DNA of 5,205 bases from NCBI GenBank assembly GCA_036444495.1, contig JAZGBC010000050.1, positions 1-5,205 of the forward strand, read 5' to 3'. Source of the DNA: JAZGBC01 sp036444495. Lineage in GTDB: Bacteria > Pseudomonadota > Alphaproteobacteria > Kiloniellales > J153. Positions 1 through 4,570 of this stretch are shown piece by piece; within the stretch, counting starts at the first letter, position 1, and the number at the start of each line of letters is the position of its first letter. Position numbers and translations under genes: made by a program. The notes below the pieces were generated by a model that saw only the letters and a program-made list of their open reading frames with translations, searched no databases and had not been told where the DNA came from.

Positions 1-177
1 AAGTACGCCAAGTACGGCTATATCATGGAGAACGGACGGATCGTGCTCGACGGCGACGCGGCGACGCTGAGCCGGAACGAGGACGTGAAGGAGTTCTATC
101 TGGGCCTCTCGGCCAGCGGCCGGAAGAGCTACCGCGACACCAAGCACTACAAGCGGCGCAAGCGCTGGCTGGCCTAG
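1..177 (+). CDS. Branched-chain amino acid-type ABC transporter ATP-binding protein (LivF-like), C-terminal fragment
   Basis: The reading frame is open from the first base and ends with TAG at 175-177, leaving the last 58 residues of a longer protein. The segment YGYIMENGRIVLDGDAATL followed by EDVKEFYLGL is the standard end of LivF/LivG-type ATPases, after the Walker B and H-loop, which lie outside the window. These proteins are the cytoplasmic motors of branched-chain-amino-acid-family (HAAT) uptake systems. After the usual end there is an extra strongly basic tail (GRKSYRDTKHYKRRKRWLA). I recall such tails in LivF homologues that sit next to PaaK-like genes, but I cannot verify that here. 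The PaaK-like gene starts 66 bp downstream on the same strand, so the transported ligand may be an aromatic or other organic acid rather than leucine. Family assignment is firm; substrate is inference. Confidence 0.85.
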   Translation, partial: KYAKYGYIMENGRIVLDGDAATLSRNEDVKEFYLGLSASGRKSYRDTKHYKRRKRWLA

Positions 178-184
178 AAGGCAG

Positions 185-200
185 GCCCCCGCGCGGGGGC
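185..200. other. Perfect GC-only palindrome between the LivF-like and PaaK-like genes
   Basis: GCCCCCGCGCGGGGGC is a perfect 16-bp palindrome that can fold into a 6-bp G:C stem with a GCGC loop just after the LivF-like stop codon. No T-run follows, so it is not a canonical intrinsic terminator. It may act as an mRNA-stabilising or processing hairpin between two co-transcribed genes, or have no function. Confidence 0.3.
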
Positions 201-243
201 GCGGCGCTTCAAGGGAACCCACGTAGGGAAAGGGGAGCAAGGT

Positions 244-1497
244 ATGGCGGGGCCCGGCGAGTATTTCGACGATCTTGAAACGCGAGAGCCCGAGGAACGC
301 GAAGCCGCGCTCATGGCCGCGCTGCCCGCGCAGATTGCCCACGCCAAGGCCAAGGCGCCGGGCTTTACCCGCATCCTGAAGGACGTCGACCCGGCCGCGG
401 TGACCAGCCGCGAGGCGCTGGCCCAGGTGCCGGTCACCCGGAAATCGGACCTGCTGGAACTGCAGAAGGCGGAGCCGCCCTTGGGCGGCCTGGCGGCCAT
501 CGCCCCCGGCGCGGCGGCGCGCCTCTTCACCTCGCCCGGCCCGGCCTTCGAGTTGCAGGGTCCGCGCGCCGACTATTGGCGCGCGGCGCGCGCCCTTTTT
601 GCGGCGGGCTTTCGCGCCGGCGAGGTGGTGCACAACTCCTTCTCCTATCACCTGACCCCGGGCGGCTGGATCCTGGATTCGGGATTGCGCGCGCTCGGCT
701 GCGCCGTCATCCCCGCGGGCGTGGGCAACAGCGAGGCCCAGGTCCAGGTGATCGCCCAGTTCCGCCCCTGCGGATTTGCGGGTACGCCCGACTTCCTCAA
801 GGTGATCCTGGACAAAGGCGCTGAGCTCGGCCTCGACTGCTCCAGCATCACCAAGGCCCTGGTCTCGGGCGGAGCGTTGTTCCCCGCGCAGCGCCAGGAA
901 TACGCCGATCGCGGCATCGCCGTCCTGCAGGCCTATGTGACCGCCGATCTGGGATCGATCGCTTACGAATCGGCCGCGGATCAGGGCATGATCCTGGACG
1001 AGGGACTGATCGTGGAGATCCTGCGCCCCGGGACCGGCGATCCGGTGCCCGAGGGCGAAGTGGGCGAGGTCGTGGCGACCACGCTGGATCCCGACTATCC
1101 CCTGATTCGTTTCGGCACCGGCGATCTCTCCGCCTTCCTACCGGGTGGGAGCCCCTGCGGGCGGACCAATATGCGCCTCAAGGGCTGGATGGGCCGGGCC
1201 GACCAGAACACCAAGGTCAAGGGCATGTTCGTCCACCCCGCCCAGGTGGCCGAGGTCATCAAGCGCCACCCGGAGATCGCCAAGGCCCGCCTGGTGGTCA
1301 CACGCGAGGGGGAGAGCGACGTCATGACGCTGGTCTGCGAGGTGGACGACGAGCTGGCCGGGAACGAGGACCTAGCCGCCGCAGTTGCGGACTCCCTCCA
1401 AGGGGTGACCAAGCTCAAGGGTGGGGTGGTGCTCTGCCCGCCCGGCGAGCTGCCCAACGACGGCAAGGTCATCGAGGATACCCGCAGCTACGACTGA
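244..1497 (+). CDS. Phenylacetate-CoA ligase-like AMP-binding protein (PaaK-like, divergent P-loop)
   Basis: This 417-residue protein has the length and late motifs of the PaaK branch of the ANL (acyl-CoA synthetase) superfamily, whose members activate an acid as acyl-AMP and pass it to CoA in the cytoplasm. Visible motifs are YVTADLGS (231-238, the A5 position), LIRFGTGDL (287-295, A7, with Asp294), GRADQNTKVKGMFVHP (317-332, the hinge region), and a C-terminal NDGKVIEDTR with Lys408 where the adenylation lysine lies. The N-terminal phosphate-binding loop, normally a Ser/Thr/Gly-rich SSGTTG-like stretch, is not recognisable; LFTSPGPAFE (94-103) occupies its approximate place. The ATG is supported by AGGGGAG at 231-237, six bases upstream. 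It follows the LivF-like ATPase on the same strand, suggesting coupled uptake and activation of an organic acid. The substrate is unknown, and because of the P-loop change activity as a ligase should not be assumed. Confidence 0.85.
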   Translation: MAGPGEYFDDLETREPEEREAALMAALPAQIAHAKAKAPGFTRILKDVDPAAVTSREALAQVPVTRKSDLLELQKAEPPLGGLAAIAPGAAARLFTSPGPAFELQGPRADYWRAARALFAAGFRAGEVVHNSFSYHLTPGGWILDSGLRALGCAVIPAGVGNSEAQVQVIAQFRPCGFAGTPDFLKVILDKGAELGLDCSSITKALVSGGALFPAQRQEYADRGIAVLQAYVTADLGSIAYESAADQGMILDEGLIVEILRPGTGDPVPEGEVGEVVATTLDPDYPLIRFGTGDLSAFLPGGSPCGRTNMRLKGWMGRADQNTKVKGMFVHPAQVAEVIKRHPEIAKARLVVTREGESDVMTLVCEVDDELAGNEDLAAAVADSLQGVTKLKGGVVLCPPGELPNDGKVIEDTRSYD

Positions 1498-1502
1498 GCC
1501 CG

Positions 1503-1519
1503 CCGCGGAGCGCCCGCGG
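1503..1519 (+). other. Short GC hairpin after the PaaK-like gene
   Basis: CCGCGG at 1503-1508 and CCGCGG at 1514-1519 can pair around a 5-nt loop, starting six bases after the stop codon. There is no T-tract, so it is at best a weak or factor-assisted termination point. The neighbouring repeat hairpins (1598-1619 and 1690-1710) may serve the same purpose. Confidence 0.25.
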
Positions 1520-1525
1520 TGCGAA

Positions 1526-1560
1526 CCGCCACCGCCCCTCACCCGGCCGCTTGCGCGGGC
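1526..1560. repeat. Partial copy of the palindromic intergenic repeat
   Basis: This copy contains CCCCTCACCC GGCCGC TTGCGCGG (1535-1558), identical to the first 24 bases of the full repeat at 1572-1595, then breaks off into a CCCCTCTTTACG linker. Its left flank, starting CCGCCACCG at 1526, matches the flank of the downstream copy at 2107, which the full repeat at 1572 lacks. It looks like a truncated tandem duplicate of the repeat end. Confidence 0.75.
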
Positions 1561-1571
1561 CCCTCTTTACG

Positions 1572-1723
1572 CCCCTCACCCGGCCGCTTGCGCGGCCACC
1601 CTCTCCCCGGGGAGAGGGTTTGGCGGATCGGACCCGCCACGTCCACTCTCCCTGTTGGACAGGATTTACCCGGTTGGTGCAGTTGCGTCCCCTCTCCCAC
1701 GGGGAGAGGGACAGGGTGAGGGG
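1572..1723. repeat. Full palindromic repeat unit (152 bp) with 10-bp inverted ends
   Basis: The unit begins CCCCTCACCC (1572-1581) and ends GGGTGAGGGG (1714-1723), a perfect 10-bp terminal inverted repeat. Inside are a small stem GGCCGC/GCGGCC (1582-1597), a perfect 22-bp palindrome (1598-1619, centred on CCCCGGGG), a diverged middle, a conserved GATTTACCCGGTTGG block (1663-1677), and a second hairpin CCCTCTCCC-ACG-GGGAGAGGG (1690-1710). It lies between the converging PaaK-like and DUF559 genes, where its GC hairpins could also slow transcription from both sides. It resembles a MITE- or REP/BIME-like intergenic element; how many copies the genome holds cannot be seen here. Confidence 0.8.
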
Positions 1724-1726
1724 ACT

Positions 1727-2089
1727 CTATGAGCTCTGCCGCTCCATGCGTTCGACACTCTCTAAAATCCGCTGTAGCACGCCATCGATGTTGCCCATCA
1801 CTTCATGATTCCAAAATCGCAAAACCCGGTAACCCTCAGACTCTAACCAACGGTCGCGCCTTTGATCGCGCTCTGCTTGCACGGCGTGCTGGCCACCGTC
1901 GAGCTCGATCACCAGGCCTAACTTGAGACAGAAGAAGTCAACTACGTAGGGACCGAGCGGATTTTGCCGCCGGAACTTAGCGCCACCCAGTTGTCGGTCG
2001 CGCAAACGACTCCAAAGGAGTTTCTCGGCCTGGGTAGCGTCGCGCCGCAGCCGCCGGCTCGTTCCTATCATGGACATGTGAGACAGCAT
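1727..2089 (-). CDS. DUF559 domain protein, Vsr-like PD-(D/E)XK endonuclease fold
   Basis: This 120-residue protein is a near-complete DUF559 domain, related to the very-short-patch-repair endonuclease fold. Family hallmarks are present in order: TQAEKLLWSRLRDRQLGG (19-36), KFRRQNPLGPYVVDFFC (38-54, with Asp51), IELDGGQH (61-68, with Glu62, Asp64 and His68), then RDRWLESEGYRVLRFWN (78-94). All the residues expected to form the metal site are intact, so it may be an active nuclease, although the family's cellular role is not established. The start is uncertain. ATG at 2089 has only a weak AGG upstream; a GTG at 2113 would begin inside the right-hand repeat (128 residues), and ATGs at 2077 and 2071 are also possible. 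The gene lies alone on the reverse strand between two copies of a palindromic repeat and appears less GC-rich than its neighbours, suggesting horizontal acquisition. Confidence 0.85.
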   Translation of the reverse strand: MLSHMSMIGTSRRLRRDATQAEKLLWSRLRDRQLGGAKFRRQNPLGPYVVDFFCLKLGLVIELDGGQHAVQAERDQRRDRWLESEGYRVLRFWNHEVMGNIDGVLQRILESVERMERQSS

Positions 2090-2106
2090 AACGCCTGGAC
2101 CACGCG

Positions 2107-2264
2107 CCGCCACCGCCCCTCACCCGGCCGCTAACGCGGCCACCCTCTCCCCGGGGAGAGGGTTCGCTGGACCGAACCTCCCGCGTCTACTCTCTCTGGG
2201 GCAAGATTTACCCGGTTGGCCCAGCTGCGTCCCCTCTCCCCGGGAAGAGGGTTTGGCGGATCGG
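2107..2264. repeat. Second, mosaic copy of the palindromic repeat
   Basis: In the same orientation as the full copy at 1572, this copy has CCCCTCACCC at 2116-2125, the same 22-bp palindrome at 2142-2163, and the GATTTACCCGGTTGG block at 2205-2219. Its first 48 bases differ from the left copy at two positions; the middle is diverged. The second hairpin (2232-2251) is imperfect. Instead of the expected GGGTGAGGGG end it continues as AGAGGGTTTGGCGGATCGG (2246-2264), which in the left copy follows the first hairpin (1613-1631). The copy is therefore a join of two repeat units through a hairpin arm. Confidence 0.8.
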
Positions 2265-2333
2265 CCGGCCGGTACAGATTCCTTCTTTCCGCCGCATTTC
2301 GGGCCAAGTCCCACCACAATCCTCGCTTATCCT

Positions 2334-2339
2334 TATAGT
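2334..2339 (+). promoter_or_regulatory. Possible -10 element for the candidate small RNA
   Basis: TATAGT matches the sigma-70 -10 consensus at five of six positions and lies in the only AT-leaning stretch upstream of the hairpin series. No acceptable -35 hexamer is found 16-18 bases upstream (the sequence there is CCACCA-like). If used, transcription would start near 2345-2347, just before the first hairpin. Weak evidence. Confidence 0.3.
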
Positions 2340-2345
2340 CACGGA

Positions 2346-2453
2346 GACTTCCCCTCTCTGTCAGAGGCTTCCAGCCGGTCTCGCAACGATTGCCCCCCAA
2401 TAGGCTGGAAACTCAGGCGGTCACCGAATTCCAATCCCGGTGACCGCCTTTTC
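2346..2453 (+). ncRNA. Candidate structured small RNA or leader ending in an intrinsic terminator
   Basis: Three hairpins follow each other with almost no gap on the forward strand: CCTCT/AGAGG (2353-2357 with 2363-2367), TTCCAGCC/GGCTGGAA (2369-2376 with 2403-2410), and the terminator stem (2415-2449). The loop of the middle hairpin holds a nested ATTG-CCCCC-CAAT stem-loop (2389-2401), presenting a C-run that could pair with purine-rich ribosome-binding sites. No forward-strand protein gene precedes the terminator, so it must end either a small RNA of about 105 nt or an untranslated leader of ccmA. I do not recognise a named RNA family. The 5' end is approximate, set by the weak -10 at 2334. 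Confidence 0.45.
2415..2452 (+). terminator. Strong intrinsic terminator upstream of ccmA
   Basis: AGGCGGTCACCG (2415-2426) pairs perfectly with CGGTGACCGCCT (2438-2449) around an 11-nt loop and runs straight into TTTT (2449-2452) and then CCTT. The T-run lies only on the forward-strand 3' side, so the terminator acts on forward transcription. It insulates ccmA from upstream transcription, or acts as an attenuator if transcription enters from further upstream. Confidence 0.85.
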
Positions 2454-2491
2454 CTTGCTTGGCCTGGGGATACCGGGTGTGCCTCGGCGCT

Positions 2492-2520
2492 TTCGACCCA
2501 CCCGGGCGATCTGCTATACC
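2492..2520 (+). promoter_or_regulatory. Candidate sigma-70 promoter for ccmA
   Basis: TATACC (2515-2520) is preceded by TG one base away (2512-2513), forming an extended -10. TTCGAC (2492-2497), 17 bases upstream of the -10, is a poor -35. It lies downstream of the intrinsic terminator and 44 bases before the ccmA start, where an operon promoter is expected. Sequence-only prediction. Confidence 0.45.
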
Positions 2521-2563
2521 CACGGCCTATTCCCGGCCACCGTCCCGACACGGCCCTTTGCCC

Positions 2564-3223
2564 ATGAGTCTCTTCGAAGGCCGCGATCTCATCTGCGTGC
2601 GCGGCGAGCGCCGCGTATTCGAGGGCCTGGACTTCGCCCTGCCCGCGGGCGGGGCGCTGTTGCTCACCGGGCCCAACGGCAGCGGCAAATCGAGCCTGCT
2701 CAGGCTCATGGCCGGGCTGCTCAGACCCGCCGGCGGCGCGCTGCTCTGGGACGGCAAGCCGGTCAACCAGGGCCCGGAGGCGCAGCGCGGGCGGCTTGGC
2801 TACCTGGGACATCTGGACGCGGTCAAGCCGATCCTGACCGCCGAGGAGAACCTGAGCTTCTGGGCCGCGCTCGGCGGCGGGGGCGCGGGCGAGGTGGCAC
2901 GCGCGCTCGAGGCCTTCGCGCTCGAGCCGCTGCGTGACGTACCCGGACGCATGCTCTCGGCCGGGCAGAAGCGCCGCGTGGCGCTGGCGCGCCTCATAGC
3001 CGTGCCCGCCGGGCTCTGGCTGCTGGACGAGCCCACCGTTGGCCTCGACGCCGAATCGGTGGAACGCCTGGCCCAGGCGGCCGCGGCGCAGCGCGCCGAT
3101 GGCGGCCGGGTCGTGGCCGCGACCCATATCGGTCTCGATCTGCCGGGGGCGGAGGAACTGGATCTGGCGCGCTTCGCGCCCGCGCCGGAGGCGGCGCTCG
3201 CCGCCCTGGAGGCGGGCTGGTGA
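2564..3223 (+). CDS. ccmA: Cytochrome c biogenesis ABC transporter ATP-binding protein CcmA
   Basis: CcmA is the cytoplasmic ATPase of the CcmABCD complex, whose ATP hydrolysis releases haem-loaded CcmE for cytochrome c maturation. The 219-residue protein has Walker A GPNGSGKS (36-43), the CcmA-type YLGHLDAVK segment at the Q-loop position (80-88), the signature LSAGQKRRVALARL (131-144), Walker B LWLLDEPTVGLD (151-162) and the switch histidine His188 in AATH. The internal ATG at 2564 is chosen because homologues begin with an MSLFEGRDL-like sequence and reach Walker A about 35 residues later; an earlier in-frame ATG at 2459 would add 35 residues running through the proposed promoter. No Shine-Dalgarno sequence is evident before 2564. 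The stop overlaps the ccmB start by 4 bp (GTGA), indicating translational coupling. Length is normal for the family. Confidence 0.95.
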   Translation: MSLFEGRDLICVRGERRVFEGLDFALPAGGALLLTGPNGSGKSSLLRLMAGLLRPAGGALLWDGKPVNQGPEAQRGRLGYLGHLDAVKPILTAEENLSFWAALGGGGAGEVARALEAFALEPLRDVPGRMLSAGQKRRVALARLIAVPAGLWLLDEPTVGLDAESVERLAQAAAAQRADGGRVVAATHIGLDLPGAEELDLARFAPAPEAALAALEAGW

Positions 3224-3885
3224 GCGCCTTCTGGACCCTCGTAGGGCGCGAGCTGCGCCTGGCCCTGCGCCAGCGCGCCGACGCCGTCCTGGTCGTGCTC
3301 TTTTTCGTACTGGTCGCGGCCATCTTTCCCTTCGGCGTGGGACCCGAGCCCAACCTGCTGGCCCGCATGGCCCCCGGGGTCATCTGGGTGGCGGCGCTGC
3401 TCGCCGTCCTGCTCTCGCTCGAACGCCTGTTCCTGGCCGATTATGAGGACGGCGCGCTGGAGTTGCTGATCCTCTCGCCCCTGCCGCTCGAGCTCGTCGT
3501 CCTCGGCAAGGCGCTGGCCCACTGGCTGACCACGGGCCTGCCGCTGATCGCCGCCGCCCCGCTTATTGCGCTGCTCTACAACATGGATAGCGCCGGCCTG
3601 GCCATGCTGATCCTGGCCATGGCTCTGGGCAGCCCGTCCCTGAGCCTGATCGGGGCGGTCGGCGCGGCCCTCACCCTGGGCGCCCGGCGCGGCGGGGTGC
3701 TGATCCCGCTGCTCGTCCTCCCGCTCAACGTGCCGGTGCTGATCTTCGGCGTGGGGGCCATCGACGCCGCCCTGGCCGGGCTCGCCGCCCGGCCGCACCT
3801 CCTGATCCTGGGCGCTATCCTGCTGGTCTCCCTCGCCGTCGCGCCCTTGGCCGGGGCGGCGGCCTTGCGGCAGGCCATGGAATGA
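3220..3885 (+). CDS. ccmB: Cytochrome c biogenesis membrane protein CcmB
   Basis: CcmB is the membrane partner of CcmA in the complex that drives haem transfer from CcmC via CcmE. The protein is 221 residues, essentially the family's length, and shows six hydrophobic segments: about 22-38, 50-68, 104-121, 127-152, 158-178 and 193-217. The cytoplasmic stretch LERLFLADYEDGALELLILSPLPLE (67-91) between segments two and three is the conserved CcmB region containing the LSPLPLE motif. Translation starts at GTG, whose last two bases form part of the ccmA TGA stop, so the two are likely coupled. In many alphaproteobacteria ccmC follows directly; here 685 bp containing a toxin-antitoxin pair intervene before ccmC. 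No defect is visible in CcmB itself. Confidence 0.95.
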   Translation: MSAFWTLVGRELRLALRQRADAVLVVLFFVLVAAIFPFGVGPEPNLLARMAPGVIWVAALLAVLLSLERLFLADYEDGALELLILSPLPLELVVLGKALAHWLTTGLPLIAAAPLIALLYNMDSAGLAMLILAMALGSPSLSLIGAVGAALTLGARRGGVLIPLLVLPLNVPVLIFGVGAIDAALAGLAARPHLLILGAILLVSLAVAPLAGAAALRQAME

Positions 3886-3900
3886 TGTCTCGAAAAAAGA

Positions 3901-3929
3901 GATAGCGAAAATAGCTAATTTTTGTTATC
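3901..3929. promoter_or_regulatory. Imperfect palindrome upstream of parD (candidate operator 1)
   Basis: The half-sites GATAGCGAAAATA (3901-3913) and AATTTTTGTTATC (3917-3929) are inverted copies matching at 10 of 13 positions around GCT. This AT-rich leader contrasts with the GC-rich ccm genes and starts 16 bp after the ccmB stop. ParD-type antitoxins usually bind such inverted repeats in their own promoter. Assignment is by position and symmetry only. Confidence 0.4.
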
Positions 3930-3933
3930 GTGA

Positions 3934-3948
3934 TGTCAGATATTGACA
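3934..3948. promoter_or_regulatory. TGTCA-N5-TGACA palindrome upstream of parD (candidate operator 2)
   Basis: TGTCA (3934-3938) and TGACA (3944-3948) are perfect inverted half-sites around GATAT, lying 28 bases before the parD ATG. The right arm includes TTGACA (3943-3948), a consensus -35, but no -10 lies at a usable distance before the Shine-Dalgarno sequence. An operator role is therefore better supported than a promoter role. Ribbon-helix-helix dimers typically contact short inverted sites of this kind. Confidence 0.45.
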
Positions 3949-3976
3949 AGTTCTATGAGCCCGGAAGGAGCCGGAA

Positions 3977-4225
3977 ATGAACGTCTCGCTGACACGGGAA
4001 CTGGAAGAATTCATCGCCCGAAAGGTGAAAAGGGGCCTGTACAAGTCGGCGAGCGAGGTCGTCCGAGAGGCGCTGCGGCTGCTGCGCCAGCGGGACCAGG
4101 CCGGCGAGGGACATCTCGCGGAACTGCACCGCGAAATCCAGATCGGATTGGATCAGCTCGACCGGGGCGAGGGCATAGCCGGCGACCAGGTCTTTGCGGA
4201 GATTCGCGGGCGGGCGCGCCGCTGA
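3977..4225 (+). CDS. parD: Type II antitoxin, ParD family (ribbon-helix-helix)
   Basis: The 82-residue protein opens with NVSLTRELEEFIARKVKRGLYKSASEVVREALRLL (2-36), the ParD/CopG-type ribbon-helix-helix DNA-binding region. The beta strand NVSLT is followed by two helices with the conserved G-x-Y-x-S-A-S-E-V-V-R-E-A-L core. The charged remainder (about 45-82) is where ParD proteins wrap and neutralise ParE. A strong AAGGAG at 3965-3970 sits six bases before the ATG. The toxin gene begins six bases after its stop, the usual antitoxin-first order. ParD normally represses its own operon alone or together with ParE, and two palindromes lie in the leader. Its position between ccmB and ccmC means it may also influence ccmC expression (inference). 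Confidence 0.9.
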   Translation: MNVSLTRELEEFIARKVKRGLYKSASEVVREALRLLRQRDQAGEGHLAELHREIQIGLDQLDRGEGIAGDQVFAEIRGRARR

Positions 4226-4231
4226 TACGGG

Positions 4232-4525
4232 ATGTCGGGCTATGTGATTTCGCCGGCCGGCCGTCGGGACCTGATCGATATCTGGACCGAGATCGCGAAG
4301 GATAACTTCGCTGCCGCCGAGCGCCTCCTCGGCCGGTTCGAAGCCGCGTTCCAGCGCCTGGCCGAATTCCCCGAGATGGGCAGCAATCGGCCCGATCTGA
4401 TCGATTTGCCCGTGCGCTTCTGGACGCTGGGCAACTATTTGATTATCTACCGGGCAGAGAAGTCGCCGATCGAGATCGTCCGGGTCTTGAACGCCTACCG
4501 GAACGTCGGCGCCATGCTTAAGTAG
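4232..4525 (+). CDS. parE: Type II toxin, RelE/ParE superfamily (ParE-like)
   Basis: This 97-residue protein has the ParE layout: an opening YVISPAGRRDLIDIWTEIAKDN (4-25), a long helical region through EAAFQRLAEFPEMGSNRPDL (37-56), and the C-terminal strands VRFWTLGNYLIIYRAEKSPIEIVRVLNAYRN (61-91) with the conserved YLIIYR and EIVRVL motifs. ParE toxins poison DNA gyrase; the RelE relatives instead cut mRNA at the ribosome, and the ParD partner makes the former more likely. It follows parD by six bases, without a good Shine-Dalgarno sequence, so it is probably translated by coupling and at a lower level. It appears full length and undamaged. It ends 45 bases before ccmC on the same strand. 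Confidence 0.9.
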   Translation: MSGYVISPAGRRDLIDIWTEIAKDNFAAAERLLGRFEAAFQRLAEFPEMGSNRPDLIDLPVRFWTLGNYLIIYRAEKSPIEIVRVLNAYRNVGAMLK

Positions 4526-4570
4526 TGAGTGCCGACAGAGTTTTATCGAGGACATCGCCCGGGTCTGATC

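Larger units (their letters stand above)
1526..2264. mobile_element. Candidate repeat-bounded cassette carrying a DUF559 endonuclease-fold gene
   Basis: The unit consists of a partial repeat (1526-1560), a full repeat (1572-1723), one reverse-strand gene (1727-2089) and a second mosaic repeat in direct orientation (2107-2264). The outer-left 25 bases at 1526-1550 are identical to 2107-2131. The gene's stop lies three bases past the left repeat and its start about 20-30 bases from the right one, so almost no other DNA is enclosed. The enclosed stretch looks clearly less GC-rich than the genes on either side. No transposase, integrase or clear target-site duplication is visible, so mobility is inferred from architecture only. 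The alternative is a host gene beside ordinary intergenic palindromes. Confidence 0.45.

Noticed and set aside
1564..1730. Target-site duplication around the full repeat
   Set aside because: CTCTTTACG before 1572 and ACTCTATG after 1723 share only CTCT plus weak similarity, which is not distinguishable from chance.
1421..1926. Short forward open frames running from the PaaK-like 3' end through the repeats and antisense to the DUF559 gene
   Set aside because: They translate palindromic repeat DNA or the antisense of a recognised gene, and have no ribosome-binding sites or family similarity.
1526..2264. CRISPR array
   Set aside because: The repeats are few, long and internally palindromic, with no regular unique spacers. 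The space between copies holds a protein gene.
2416..2448. tRNA or T-arm-like structure suggested by AATTCCAATCCCGG
   Set aside because: The pairing is a single 12-bp stem followed by a T-run, with no cloverleaf, anticodon arm or CCA end. It is an intrinsic terminator.
2120..2567. Short open frames on both strands in the region between the DUF559 gene and ccmA
   Set aside because: They cover repeat DNA, RNA hairpins and the intrinsic terminator, and show no plausible protein features.
2339..3798. Reverse-strand open frames of 262 and 332 codons opposite ccmA and ccmB
   Set aside because: They are antisense to CcmA and CcmB, whose motifs are complete. The translations are low-complexity and recognisable as complements of conserved codons.
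3943..3948. TTGACA as the -35 of a parD promoter
   Set aside because: The expected -10 position (about 3965-3971) is AAGGAGC, the Shine-Dalgarno sequence itself, so no workable promoter can be assigned. The hexamer is better explained as the arm of a palindrome.
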